Assembly (NCBI GenBank): GCA_037903475.1
Contig: JBAJFG010000362.1
Location: 1,736,001-1,800,000 of the forward strand
Source: Ancylostoma caninum
Lineage: Eukaryota; Nematoda; Chromadorea; Rhabditida; Ancylostomatidae
Direction of reading: 5' to 3'
DNA length: 64,000 bases
In this document: piece by piece, positions 11,315 through 24,940 of the stretch
Layout: each line of letters opens with the position of its first letter
Position numbering within the stretch: position 1 is the first letter of the stretch
Program-made: the position numbers and the translations under genes
The notes under the pieces: generated by a model
What the model was told of the DNA's origin: nothing
Seen by the model: the letters and a program-made list of their open reading frames with translations, nothing else
Database searches by the model: none

Positions 11315-14300
11315 ATGACGCGACTGTTCATTTTACCGGCTATATTCGCTATATCGTCGTTATCACTGTGGTATATGATATGTTCAGCACCTGGATGGGA
11401 GAGTGAAGGTCAGTTGTGGGGCATCGTCACGACTCTTGGCTCATTAAGGTCATTGCCGTTAATGATCTCCACGAGTTCTCATGAAAAAAGAGGGTAAAAA
11501 GTTGTTAGGTACCCAAAAATTTACCAACGAAATGCTCCACTGGACCACTGCCCTTACGAGCTAAAAAAATATGGCTTACTGTAGAGTACAGTATTGCCTG
11601 CCATTGGTCAGTATTGTACTTGAAAGAAATCATAGCTCCTACCACTAACTATTGGCGAAAAGGCCTCAAAGCTTCCGTTAACCATATCCGGTGAGTCGCT
11701 GGATCCTAAATCTGCCCAATTCCATAGAATTTAAAGGGAACTCTTGTGAAAATAATGTTGGGATCCGAAAAATAGACGTCACTTGCCCGCTCCACACCAT
11801 CTTCTTGGAGCTCATCCAAGCAAGAAAACGATGATGACACAGAAATAAGAAATCATGAAAAAAAACTGCTGGAGTGGTTTTCAATGTATTTCCAGAAGAA
11901 ACTGTGGCTGACGTTTTTCAACGAGGATTTTTTCCTGGTTTTTGTATTTTTTTCACTTTTTTAACTTGGAATTTCCGAAAAAAAAACTGTGTTTCACCTC
12001 AACCCGAATACGTTGGTACAATATCCTCTGGGTTTCTTTCCATTCGTGAACTTTTTTTCATCATAGGAGGAGGGGAGAAGAGGGACGGGAGGTTTCTTGG
12101 CGCGCTCCACAAAAATGAAACTTAGGTACAGAATCATTAGTTTTTCACTAGTTCTGCTCCATTTTTTTCGTTATCAATCATTTTGGAGCTTTTAAAGTAA
12201 GTCCCTTGCCCTAAGTTCCCCAAAAGTATAAAGATCCGTAAAATTCCATGTTTTTCTCGGAAAAGTAAAACTTTCCTTGCTAACTCTTTTCATTTTGCAG
12301 TCGATGCGTTTGCTAGATAGTAGAGGACTATATTAGTAAGAAAATAATATCTACAACAGAAGAACTATAGTCTACCAAAAAAGTAGTTTATGCAGTCATT
12401 CGCCATTCTGTGCAATTACGTACATAGTAAATTATCGTACTCACTGAGATTGGCAGCTGTCCGTTTGCGCAGACACAGCGAAGTATAATTTCATGACACG
12501 TTTCACATTTTTTGTGACGGCTACAGTAAGGGTAAATCCACTATAGGGACACTTCTGCGTTCCTGATGCTGCTACAGTTACTATTCTGTAGATATCTTTC
12601 ACTGTTCTGTAGATACTTTACAATAATGCAAATTTAATGCTTATCATGCATCCAGTGGTCGACAATGACAATGGCTGACCAAGAAAAAGTGATTCGCAAA
12701 CCACGCCCTTTTTACGTTTTTCCGATTTTTCATCCGTCTATTTTCAGCCGCATTCGAGCTTCCGAAGCAGTTCGACAATTTCACGGTGTTAGCGGATCGG
12801 TTTCGACACTACAAGGATGAACACTTCGGCTATATTACTACGGTATTCATATGTGCCTATTTGTACAAGCAGACCTTCGCCATACCGGGATCTTTTTTCT
12901 TAGTGAGTTCTGCACTTCTACAGCATCGATGGACTGTAAATTTAGGAATTTTTACATTTTCTTCCAAAAACGTTCTACATTCTCCTCACTTTTTCCTTCT
13001 TTTTTTTAAATTTTTTTCCAATCGCGTGGCGCTACCAGTCTTTGGAGAGGTTTCTTAGCACTTTTTCTTTCAGACGTGGAAGAATAATAAGCTGTTAAAT
13101 ATATGTGTGTTTAACCCACATCTCCTCTGTGTTTTTAAGGTAGTAACATTCATAATACTACTTTTCATCTAATTTTTGAATTCCTTGCGTCTTGAACAGC
13201 CCTTATTTTTCTGTTGTTTTTTTTCTGAATGTTCAAGAAACGTCCCCTCAAATTCAGATATTGTACTTCCTCCCCCCAAGCTTTAGAACCACACCGAGAC
13301 TTTGAAAGAACGATATGCCACCCTCCTTATCCTATTTGTAGAAGCAATAAAACGGGAAATTTTTAATATTTTCTACCCAGCTTGCGTGGATTCCACCTTA
13401 CTTCCTTCTCAAAGATTAACTTTGATTACTGCTTTTGTTTTATATTAGTTATGTGCTACATGCTCACGCTCTAACTGGAGGTAAGCACTAAGCACCTAAA
13501 TTTATATAATGGCAGATGCTTAACGTAATCGTTATGCCGTGATTTTTCTACTCATTTTGAATTCTATCTCATTCGAAGTGCTCAAAATAGTGTTTCCTGC
13601 ACAGATCTCGGAAAACGCTTTGGTTCATGACTACCCGACTATCTAATTGAGGACATCCGGATTTTCCCTTCCATGTCTTCACCAAGAAAAAATGACGCAA
13701 CCCTGTTGCAATCATCCAATTTGATTCTTTTATTGGGAATCGGCTGGTCAATGGCTGGAATCTTCTCCCTTTTCTCAATGCTTTTTTTTGCAAAAATATC
13801 TAATATTTTGTATCTCGCATATTTTTATGTGTTTATCTTTATGGCTGATTACTGGATGTTTACTTATTTGATGCTGCCCTGTTCTAAGGAGAACAATGAC
13901 CACAAAAATGTACCTCATGGCAATCTTTTGGCCCAAAATTGGGCCGATTCGAGGGGGAGTACTCTATAAGCAGCAGAAATTTTCGGCTATTATTCAGCAG
14001 ATTTTAGAGAATTTTCGGTTTCTGTCACCCCCACCGCCACCTTTCCTCACTCTCACATTGTCTTTCTTCTAAGATGTCTAACACTTCGCCACGAATCCTA
14101 GATACATTAAAAGTTTTACCTCTTCAGCGAACAAAAAATTTTATTCGACAGACCTCTAAAAATTGAGTGAGCAGTACGTATCCCTGGGTCCAATTCACTG
14201 GCATGTCTTGATGCTTCTGACCCAGATTGCCATGCAACTCTTTCAAAAAAAAAATTCCTTTCAAAAAATGCCCTTTCTACGTGGACACTGTCTTTTTCTG

Positions 14301-17300
14301 CAATTTTTGCCATCGTCTGTTACAAAAACTACTAGGATGAGTACTTATCTTGAGCCAGATATGACTGACTTCCCTCGTTTTCCTTTTGCAAACTTCATTC
14401 CGTAGAATTTTGTTCGTATGTGCATCTCATTGCTTATCTCTAGGAACAGCTGGTTTGTTTATTTTCCAAATTAACTCAACAAATGGTGTGCTACTAGTGT
14501 TTTTTTCCATCGTTACCCATGCAAAACCAAGTTTTTTCTCAATTCTTTAAGGCCTGTGGGCCTGTCCTTTTTTTCTCCTCCCAATACTCTTGATGGCTTT
14601 CGTAAAGCCACTATTCGTCAACGTAATGAGTCCATCGGTCCGCACACGGCGACGGGATAGCCATTTCTGGCTGTGACGAGCGGACAGTTATGGTGTGATT
14701 GCGTTTCGCCCAGCAGCGTTTATATCGTACACAGCAATAGAGACATCCAGAAGTGGACGTGCAGGTTTCGTGCCCGTCGTCCGTCGCCTGTCCCCCACCC
14801 GCCCACTCCCCCTCCCCCCGCATCAGCATGGTGAAAAATTCAAGTTTGAGCGGGGCAGATGAGCGACAAGAGAGATATCCAAACAGCTAAACTCTGATGT
14901 GATATCGCGTGATTATCAGGCGATGTTCGTTTTCTGCGGGGATATGATGGAGGATGTTGCTGACGGGGGGAGACGGATGGCTTATTTGGGGAGGGGGGGA
15001 GAGGAACTATTGCTAGTGGCCTGCAGGGATAGAAATGAAGACACAGCAGTATTAATGCTATTTTTGTGTACTTTTCCAGAAATTCCATGGAATCTTCCTT
15101 CTGCACCTCTCCTGCATCCATGTTCTTGTTTTTAATCACTGCTAGCTAATACCACAAGTGATGATTATTCCCAAAAAATCTCTTCTTTTCAATTTCACTC
15201 AGTATAGGTGTATAGGTTCTTATTACAGGTTTCCTATTAAGGAACTTACCATAAAAGAGTTCTCAAGTCATTTGACCCCATTACACCTTTCTTCCTCATT
15301 CAGGGATTGTTCTTCTCCTGTCGGTTTCCTAGAAAACAAGAAAAATGAACTCTCTAAAATGTACTTCCTTCCCTGCAGAATGACCGCTACAGAGAATTTT
15401 TTTGATACCAGACAATTCCCACAAATTTTAGCTGGATTTACCTGAGGATATGTACTTGATAGGGATTGATCGAATCTTTTCCATAGCTTTTTTCATGTTG
15501 TACAACCTAGCAAGAGAAATTTCTACACTTTTTCTTCGCTTCAGCGGAAGACCTGTATTCGATAGAAGTCGTTCACGTCTAAGCCGAAATCGATTTGCAC
15601 TTTTTGCACGGGGATTAGTCGGCCGCCTAAACGAAGGAATTAGCATCAATTGCTGGCAACAAATCACTTCAGCGGCTATAGAATTTACGTCCGTGAATCC
15701 TTATAACGGATCCTAAGCAAACCCTCATTCGGTACAACCGCAGCAGGCCCGTTTTCTGGTTTATCGCCGAGGATTCGTTCCAAATGTTCATTTTTCAAGG
15801 CGAGCACGTAAGGCGTATCTCATAAATCAGTTTTGTAAAACTCTGGACCCATTCTTGGGAGAGAAGTGGGCAGTAGTCCCTCCTCCAAACTTCAAAGATC
15901 CAAGAGTGGAATGAGGAACCGTAAACCTTCTGCAAATGCGGACAACTGTCACATTATTTGATCAACTAACAGAAATTTGAATGAGGATTTCATTGCCTTG
16001 GTCGTTCGATGTCAACATTACTTACGTTTTACTTTGGCCCACACCAAGAAACTCACCTCTATACTATTTACCTAGGAAAGCAACGAAACCTGCTCTGCAC
16101 AAAGAATGTTTACCAGGAAGGATTGACAGTTACCACGTCAGCGAGTTGTCTCAAACCTCACTGGACACTATTTGTTCGGGGACGTTTGGGGTAGAGTGAC
16201 GCTTCCCGGTGTGGAAATGCGAATTGCCCTGGGGCGCTTGGCTTCTAGATGGTCCAGGGTTCTCACTAATTAAGAATTCTGTGGACCACCGGGCTGAGAT
16301 GGAGAGATCTAAGTGATGACTCCCTTCTTCTTTATTATGGTCTCCACATGCCCATGAATGTAAAAATTGAATAAGCTCAGCTTAGAGTCGCTCGGCAGCT
16401 TCTGTCCATCGCAGCCTAGTACGTTCGAACGGCCTCCGAACAACCCGTTTTGAGCGTCAACTGGCGGTCTGCCGCGTAAAAACGTCGTAATCATCCGGAG
16501 ATAACGCTTGCAACACGTTTATTTTGCGTAGCGGCCGACGCAAAAACGGCACGCTGCTGGAGAGGATGCAAGTGACTAGTGACAACTTGAAGGAGGCCAC
16601 ACCTTGCTTATGGATAATGGGGCAGGAATCATTTACCGCCTATGTGCTGGTTTTCCTAACGTTACCCCAGAAAGTACGCAAATGCCCGGGCTATACTTTG
16701 CACATAAGTTGCTGTTATCAGACGACACCTTTGCTAGCTCATTAACTCTTACAACTCCTGAAGCATCCCTAGGATGGCTGTGAAACACCATCATGTCCTG
16801 AATTATCATGAGCGCGCTCCCGTGGTGCATCAAACAAATAAATAAGTAAATAAATAATAAATATGGCACTTTTCGTTCCTTCATCGAAATCTGTGGCTGG
16901 GAGGAGCCGGCTTTGCGATGACATACGGTGACGCAATCGTAGCTAAGCTGAGTCAGTCAGCCAAACTGGCTTGGGGGATAGGCTTGGTGGGAACGTAGAC
17001 GGATATGAGGCGTTTGGTGTTGTTTCACCATTATGAGCTACTAAGGCCCACAACAAAGAACTTGTGAAACTTCCATAGGACTACATATAAGGTAATATGT
17101 ATTGTAGGTTTTTATCAGATAATACATGTCAAATATGTACTGCTGGAAAAGTTTGCAAGTGCTGAAAATTCTATAGTATCCTGTTTTCGGTCAATTTCCC
17201 TGGCACTAGCAACAGCCAACAGTCATAGTTTTTATCGGCGCCAAGAAAGAACAGAAATATTTTTCCAAGGAAAAAACCCAGGCAAATGATAAACTGCATG

Positions 17301-20013
17301 GAATATTCAGGTTCGTCGTGGAATGCTATTCTCCTAGATCATTTCATACACATCTTAGCAAATAGTAGAACTCAAAAGGAACAAAGGAGTAATAAAATAA
17401 ATAGATAATAAGTCAGGATCGTTCGATACGTTAACGTCCAACACACTACTAAAATCGTCTGGAAAACTTGGTCATAACCTCATAGAATCGTAAAGTTCAA
17501 GGAAAAGGGATTTTTCTCACCAACCTCCCTCTTGAAAACCATTACCATTGTTTATTTTTCCATCTACATGTCTATGTTAACCGTCTTTGCTTTATTTATA
17601 AACAAACTTTTTTTCTTTCAGAAAACTTTACACGCCTTTGCATAAAATCACAGAGTCCTTTCCAATATTTTCAGAATGTAATTGCTGGTGCTGTATACGA
17701 TTTTTGGTGCGGATTCTTTCTTTGTTGTGTGCTGACAACAGGTAATTGAGGTTTTTCTACGGATCTCTTTTGTATGCACTAGTTCTATATCTTCAAACCG
17801 AAAAAGTATAAAAATCACAAAGATTTTATAGGCTCTGTACGAATAAAATCCTTTCCTTAATCTGTTTTTTTTTGTGTTTTAACATAACGTCATTAGTTAC
17901 ACCAACGACTATAATGGCTCTTCGACGTATTTCAGGCGGGTCAACGCTATGTTATCTATTCTCTGAACAATTCGGACGTGAATATGTTATGTATTATTTT
18001 GGGCAAAAGCTCACTTATTTGCAACAAAAGGTAAGTTTTTTTAAATGCTACTCACCACTCATTGTGAAACCGTGCCCATTATCCACGAATGGACTGCCCG
18101 CGAACGGTGGCCGATTTCTATAAAATCACCTTTTATGCTAGGTTTATTCAATCTTTTGTGTAATGTCAGCAAAAGGTATCAAATAATGATTAAAATGGAT
18201 TTTGCATTTGACTTTTTTGGGGAGTAATAAGAGAATAAGATAAACTCGAAGCTAACAAGTCTAAGGACCGTATTTTTCCAGGCTCACTTGATCCATAATG
18301 ACATGGATACATTATTTTTTGACGTTACTCAAGGCAAAATATTTTTTTAATTCAGATAGATGACAATTCAAATCGGTTAATGCCGTTCCTGCTATTCGCT
18401 CGGATATTTCCTATTTCACCATCATGGCTACTGAACATAGTCGCCCCGTTTCTCAACATACCGTTGAGGATATTCGTGATATCAGCTTTCATAGGTGAGT
18501 TCTCGGATTTTTACCTTAGACCCAGATCGTCTCACGGTCATACCATTATCCAGCCCATAGGTGAGCTTCAATCAAAGGGGCGCCGACCGGACGTTGGTCA
18601 TCGCTGCGTCGGCTTTGCTACATTGACCTTAATCTATTTTCGTCGCCACTTTTCACACGACACTGAATCACAGCATTCTCTTTTGATGCGATGCAAATCA
18701 TCTCCGGAATGAACTGCACCCATCGACGCGTGCAGGTCGTTTGCGAAATGAGTTCCGCGTTTGGGTTGTCTGATTTATGGGGCTTGAGTGGTTATGGGAA
18801 CGTTTTCAATGGGTTGGCGGAACATTTCAGAGTTCTCGCCCTTGTAGGAGAGGGACAAGGGCTGAAAGAACCATGGAGCAGGTAAAAGCGGTGTAGTTGT
18901 CATCCAGAATTTCCTGCTAAACTTTTCCACTCTCCTTTGGATAATCTTGATCGTTTATCCATCCACCTACTGCCGGATTTTCGCCTATTTGTTCTAGGGT
19001 ATCCTGCCAGGAACAGGGCTGGCTGAAAAATTTTTCCATGGGAGGTTATCCAGTCTCCACAAATGGTTATCGCACCTTTTTTCTGGTAGTCGCACAGTTG
19101 AATGCGATAAATGCGGGACAAAATAAATGTGATTGGCGGAAATTGTCGGAACAATCAGTTTCTAGGATGGGCATGCGGAGAGTGTGAAAATAAGAAGTTA
19201 TCCCAAAGCATACTTTTATAACCTCCAATGCTGTAGACGGTAAATCTAGCTCTTGCTATCCTTTAGCTCCCCAAATTTGTTACATATGTTCCATTTCTGG
19301 AATAAATTATTTGAACGATTCCAAGGATTATGAGAAATCTAATAATTTGCTTATTTTCAGGATTAGCACCTTACAATTTCATATGTGTACAAGCGGGATA
19401 CATATTGTCGGAGTTACGGTCATGGGATGACATCTTCAGGTAATCGCTTGCTCTCTAGCCCCAGGATGAGGCTTATCCCTTTCAAGGGCTAAACATCAAG
19501 AAATTCGGAAATACGTTAACATGTACCCAAGAAATAGTAGCTCTATAACCGTATAGTGGAGAAATTAATGCAACTCTTTCTACAGTCTCGGTAAATACTG
19601 GTCTATTAGCAAATGAAAAGCGGTAGCATGAGCCTAAAAAATGAAGTTATCTAGAAATTAGCTTACAGATTTGTAATAATTCAAAATCCAAATTCATTCG
19701 TGGATGCTTTATGCTATATTTCACGAATAATTGTGCAGATGCAAGCACCCAGGACAAAATAAAACCGAATGGTTCCTAAGTGGTTTTAGATTCCCTAAAC
19801 AGTGATTCTCCAAGGTGCACGGGTCACATTTTGAGAGAATGTACCTTTCACAGAGGGCGAACAAATAATCGAATCATATATCACATAAACAACATAATCA
19901 CCGCTTCTAATGAAATTCTTTTTAGCACGTCAACCATGATGAAGCTGTTCTCCATAGCCTTATTACCACTCGCTTACGCTATCTATGTCCGGCCAAGGGC
20001 ACAGAAACATCAA
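11315..20013 (+). CDS. TMEM41A-like DedA/VTT-domain (SNARE-associated Golgi) membrane protein
   Basis: Seven exons keep frame: 11315-11408, 12748-12902, 17675-17741, 17936-18030, 18356-18494, 19361-19439, 19926-20013 (239 codons). The start is ATG followed by a hydrophobic signal-anchor (LFILPAIFAISSLSLWYMI). Family hallmarks are YLYKQTFAIPGSFFL (about 70-84), LCCVLTTGGSTLCYL (about 98-112), LLFARIFPISPSWLLNIVAP (149-168) and IGLAPYNFICVQAGYIL. These match the order in human TMEM41A, a multipass ER/Golgi protein; the paralogue TMEM41B is a lipid scramblase used in autophagy, so a lipid role is inferred. The VTT-domain Arg is R153. Exon 7 ends at a strong donor (CAA|GTGAGT), so a short terminal exon probably follows but was not found; reading through instead gives a stop at 20050-20052 (251 aa). 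Intron 2 is 4.8 kb and shows no recognised gene. Confidence 0.9.
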
Positions 20014-21442
20014 GTGAGTTCCTATGACTGTGCCTTATCTGAACACCTGTAGATTATCCAGAGAAACCATCATTGTTATAGCTAGGATGATATCGCAAAA
20101 AAAACAACTTTGTATAAGAAGATATATTCGAAAAATATCTCAAAAATATGTAGATGATCTCAGAAAGCTGCAGCACTGCACAAAAAGCGAAACTAACATG
20201 AAAAGATATCTTTTTCCGCTATTATAGCCTTGTCCCTAATGCTGCAACACATGGCTGTGAAACGCAAAAAAAAATACAACTAAGGGACAGTTGTTTTAGT
20301 GGAGGGACCTTTGAAAATGCAGAGATAAACCCTTCAGTGTTGAGAGAGTATTTAAGCAAGGAGCAGCAACATCTAAGGAGCGCAGAAATTGAAAGAACCC
20401 ACATACAACTGAATCAATAGGACATGTTTAACAAAATCCTGACATCCGGCCGACATTGAACAGAGTTCTTCTTGACCTATCTGTGTTAAAATCGGCTCTC
20501 TGTTGTTGTGCGAAAACTGATCCCCGAGGCCTTTGCTGGTGGAAAATGGCCTCTTATTGCACATGCGAGAGCTCGTCACCGCTATTTTGCCGTAGAAACT
20601 AGAACATTTAAAAATTCGTCGAGCTTTTTGAAAAAAAAGTGGCGGTGTCCATCTTCATATGTGGTAGAATTGGAAAACTCACAATAATAGGATTTGTTTG
20701 AGCGCCTGGTCACTGTGGAAGTGGTGTTTCTATCAAATATTCTGGCCAATTAAATAGGTATACTGACTTCAATTAGTTAATACAGAGGAAGTAGACCTAA
20801 TTATCTGTTTTTTTTACCGATTGTTTATCCAGTCCTGTCAAAAAATTAGTGTGAGACATCATTCTAAAGCTTCACTTTCAGTTAATAGCGAGTGCGCCGG
20901 AACCGGAACCGCGCAAGATGGAGATCGTTTGATCGGAAACGCTCTTGTTAGGTCATGTTTCATGTATAGGGTCCCGACACGACGCCTTGTATTCTGTATC
21001 ATTTTGTATCATATCATCATCGTTTAAATCTCCTTAATATTGTTTTCATTGATTCCCAGTGCTTACTATGCCTAGGCATAGGCGCCTCCTCTAGGACGTT
21101 ATATAGGACTTCACTTAACGACCCCAGTGTGTGTTCTTCTTGGTGCTCATTGCAAGTGAAACTGCGTCTCAGCCTTTTTCATTCACTTATTTTCAGATAA
21201 TATAGTTTGTTAGTATTTTATTATTTTTCTTCGCTGTACAATATGTATGTTGTTGAAAAATCATCGAAAATATAAAAGATGTAAACTTATTGTTTTCGGT
21301 CGGTTGTTGCTTACAGTTGTGAAGGATCTAGTTACTACAAGTATCAAAATTATGACACATATCGATATCGGCTGTAAGTACTCGTAGTTTTTAAAGAAAA
21401 TCCCCGTCAAAGTTGGGCTGAGAGAAGGGAATGGTGTGCAGG
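20014..21442. other. 3' flank of the TMEM41A-like gene, no further gene recognised
   Basis: Possible terminal-exon acceptors for the upstream gene occur near 21193-21196 (TTTCAG, then in-frame ATA ATA TAG) and 21311-21316 (TTACAG, then TTG TGA). Either would add only one or two codons, and I could not choose between them. A perfect 14-bp palindrome, TATGCCTAGGCATA, sits at about 21067-21080. Confidence 0.3.
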
Positions 21443-21541
21443 GTTATACCTGGAGTAGGCGGCACTGATGAGCCCTGCAATTGGTCAATTCGGTCAACCG
21501 ACCAGTCGTACAGTTTAGGCGCACAACTTTCCAGGTATAAC
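21443..21541. mobile_element. 99-bp MITE, copy 1 of the GTTATACC family
   Basis: It starts GTTATACCTGGAGT and ends TTTCCAGGTATAAC, giving roughly 12-bp terminal inverted repeats. The interior carries ATTGGTCAATTCGG and GACCAGTCGT. A second copy at 56316-56415 matches along its whole length at roughly three bases in four (by eye). This shows a dispersed family rather than a chance hairpin. Confidence 0.65.
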
Positions 21542-22454
21542 GCTCCAAACCCAAGGGAATAGAGTTCCTTAATGAAATGCACACAAATTTGTGCGTTGCC
21601 GTTACTTGATCATGGTAAATCGACTAGAGGAACTTTTATGGAATCTTTGCAAATTTTGCCTAAGGGACAAGATATCTGACAAATTGAGGACATATTTAAG
21701 AAAAAATCCAAAATATTTTTGTCCCAAGGTGCCATTTTGTACCGCAATAATACATAATAGCGGCGTAAAATGTGAATGTGGAAAGACAGTAATTTTACAA
21801 ATGGGGACAATGGCTCAGAGTTATTACGCAACAACTTCTGACAACAATAGTGTCTGTGTATTGATGTACTCTGAACCTCGGTACTCGTAAATGTGGAATC
21901 AATGAGTACTAGATGGTCGAAACTCAAATCTTAGGAAAAAAAAACCGAAAAAAATCTGAACCGAAAAAAGGAATAAAGAAGGAAGATGAGAGCTGTCGTT
22001 CAGTTTGAGGTACAAGTCGCGCTGCAGATCACACGCAAGTCCACAAATTCGTCAGCTCCATCTACGCTCATAGTATATACAGTATACATACCGTATGAAA
22101 ATAGGCGTCAACTTCGTGCTTGATCCACCAGTTAACTCGTCTTACCCTAGAGCTCCACCTTCACTTCATAAGGCGATCCCTGATCGTTTAATTCCAAGTT
22201 AATGCACAATACATATGTTAACGTCATAAAACTTAACAATTCTATCAACATATATAAACAAAACATGCTTTCAAACAATAAAAAAAAGTCCTAGTAACGA
22301 AGAGAATGTCAACCCATGGAAAAGAAATAGTGAGCATGACTAGGCAATCAAGATGGTTAATATCCAGCCCGCTTTCTCAACGCTGACCTTTAATGAGCAT
22401 GGTCTGAGTAGATTTTGCCATTAATGGATACGTATGCCAACGGACCAACGGACC
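21542..22454. other. gene-free stretch
   Basis: Short AT-rich frames overlap on both strands (for example near 21591-21927). They show no family resemblance and no splice context. Nothing else could be supported. Confidence 0.35.
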
Positions 22455-22980
22455 TACACTGGCGGCCACATATTTAACACGCTGCCAAATTTGGGCGATC
22501 TACTGATGAAAATTTAAAACCCGTATTTCAATCTTGGAGTGAGCTATCAGCACAGTACTTGAGGATGCGATAGGAATTAACTGAAAATTTCGACGCATTC
22601 ATTACTCTCAAGATTCAATAAAATAAAATTTTTGACAAATTTAACAGCTTGTTTCTGTCTCTCGCTCCAGCTGGTATGGAGAGAATAGCTTTTACAGTGA
22701 AATTTTGAGGAGAAGAGTGCCTGGTTCAAATCACCACTTCACTTCTCTTCATAGGTAAATACAAAACTTTTATACCTATTTTAAGAAAACCTACAAAATT
22801 GAAATTTTATTTTTTATTCCAGTTCGACTGACTCCGTGCCCGTGGTAAGTGCAATGAGGCGTAGATAGAGCCTCAACAAATACTTAAGCTTAGTATTGAT
22901 TCCTCATCCTTGGGCTGAGATATGCAAAAAATTCTGTGGTCCAAAATCGTGGGTGTGTTGAATATGTGGCCTCCACTGTA
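22455..22980. mobile_element. 526-bp TA-flanked inverted-repeat element (mariner-like MITE)
   Basis: The left end, TACACTGGCGGCCACATATT (22455 on), pairs with the right end, AATATGTGGCCTCCACTGTA (to 22980), with few mismatches over about 28 bp. Both ends begin or end with TA, the target duplicated by Tc1/mariner elements. Related-looking CAGTGG/CAGTCTG ends occur in the TA-flanked elements at 39812 and 41796. No transposase frame is inside, so it is non-autonomous. It lies in the 3' flank of the ATP5S/DMAC2-like gene. Confidence 0.6.
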
Positions 22981-23491
22981 TGTCTACACTCCTATGTAGT
23001 ACTTCTAACAACGAGCACTCAAGTGTTTATGAGTACAACAATTCTAAAAATGCTCGTTAAAGTTCAACAAACAACAATCTCTTTCCTGAACCTAGCTATT
23101 CCTAACCTAGAAATCCTATTCACTAATTAGTGGTGGTGCACCGAAAGATGCAGGCAAAAGTCAGGAGGATTTGACTCTTCACGCAAGAGCAATATCTGAG
23201 CGTAGATAAATATTACAAAGCCTCTTAGTGTTTTCATTTCTAAAAATTCTGATGTTACGCCGCTTTTACTGCCACTCCCAATTTTCTACTACTAAATCTT
23301 ATCTATCGAATAGTTATCTCCGCGTAAAAAAAATCATCAGAGAGGAAATTCCCTGAACTTTTGCCCGCAAGTGAGTACTTCTGAGTAACGTCATCCGTCC
23401 GAAAGTCCGCGATCTCAGTTTTCGCAGTTGATGCTCCCACAAATGAAGTCATTCTGGGATTGTTGACTACGATGATCCTTGTACAACAGGA

Positions 23492-24665
23492 TTACTTCTT
23501 CTTCTTCTTTTTGATACTATTATTCTCGTCTTCGTAACCGTAGCCTATACGAACCGCTTCCGGGAAGGTGACGTTACACCTGCAAATTGCGATGTAGCGT
23601 ATCCTTACACGAACGTTTGATCACACATCCACACATTTATCAAAAACCGTTAAAAAACTGAATCATACCTGGGTACCGCCATTTTCAACTGCCGGATGAA
23701 GGAAATCCTATTCGAGACATATGGCAAAAAATAAAAATGGGCTCGCTGTAGTGATTTTAACCGACTGAGCCAGTAAACAGCACCATCAGTGACAGAAGGA
23801 TTCAGTACTATTTCCTGCATATTGATCAGTATTCCCGTGAACAGTTTACCATCTACCAGAAATACGGGTAAAGCTCACTATATCTCGCAGGGATGCTGCT
23901 GGTCGCCCAAGTGCCAACTCCCTAATCGCTTCATCACCGAAGTAGTCACAGAAATTCAATTTTAAGGCTTCTAATCGTCTGAGATCACGGAAGTATTTGA
24001 ACCCTTCGTCTGCAATTGCGGAATCACTGGCGTCTACCTGGAAAATTTACCATTTTCAGCTCAAATAATGGACAAATTAGCTTCAAACCGACAGAACCAT
24101 ACCTTAACTATGTGAACGTGTGGAACATGCTTCCATTTCAAATCATACTCTAATTCAGAAGCTACAGAGCTTACAGAAGGAATGTGACTGCTCTGGAAAA
24201 AAGTATGAACAGCAGGCATTTCTTGCTACGAAAAACACTACCCAGACCCTTTTCACACTAATTTTAAGATTCGTGAAGAACTATATTGACCCTGAGTTAA
24301 ATTTAAACGTAATAAGCACGTACCTTCTCTTCTAACCGCTCTTTTATGTACTTTTTCATTTGTCGAATAGATGTTATCCGTTCGCTATCGCTCATGAGCA
24401 CCTAAAACATCAATTGTGAGACGAAAGCAATCATAAACCGCGCAACGAACTATAAACCTCAGTAGATCCGCATTCCATCAGCCATTCGAGACACGCCAAA
24501 TCTGGGCCTATTTCTTTCACTCGGTCTTCATGAAACCTAAAAAGCAGCAAAATGGTGAAAAAAAAATAAAAAAACAGGAAATCAATAGGTGGTCAAAATC
24601 ACTCACCTATTGGACAAATACTCTGCTATTCTACGTCGTAAACTGTATATCCTGATAGGAGACAT
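23492..24665 (-). CDS. ATP synthase subunit s (factor B)/DMAC2-like mitochondrial LRR protein
   Basis: Seven minus-strand exons give 232 aa: 24607-24665, 24458-24536, 24324-24401, 24103-24192, 23879-24037, 23669-23814, 23492-23579. Recognition rests on VKEIGPDLACLEWLMECGS, matching the family's R..VGPDRAA.EWLLRCGA segment, and VDASDSAIADEGFKYFRDLRRLEALKLNFCDYFGDEAI, matching the leucine-rich core (IDATDS.I...G..H...L....L..C..I.D). Human relatives are ATP5S/DMAC2L, linked to ATP synthase, and DMAC2, linked to complex I distal-arm assembly; I cannot tell which one this orthologue follows. The N-terminus (MSPIRIYSLRRRIAEYL) is basic with no acidic residue until E15, as expected of a mitochondrial presequence. 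The C-terminus ends in six lysines. The nearest gene is trmt5, 2.3 kb away on the same strand. Confidence 0.85.
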
Positions 24666-24940
24666 CGTCTTCGCTAACCGTACTTGAGTTTTTGCAACCG
24701 GTAGACCCTTCAAACCGATGTTTACGATTACGACATGAAGCAAACCACGATGACAAGGTTATTAACAAAAAAAAAGAGTATTCACAGCATCATATATAGT
24801 GAACACACTGGAATCTTTGCTTTCATAACGAATCAGGGTTTTTTTTTTCATAGATCTTCATTTTGTTTGATGTCAACAGTGGAAAAAACCTAACTAACTA
24901 CCAAGAATACCCTGTGATCGTGCTATCATGAGCACGATCG

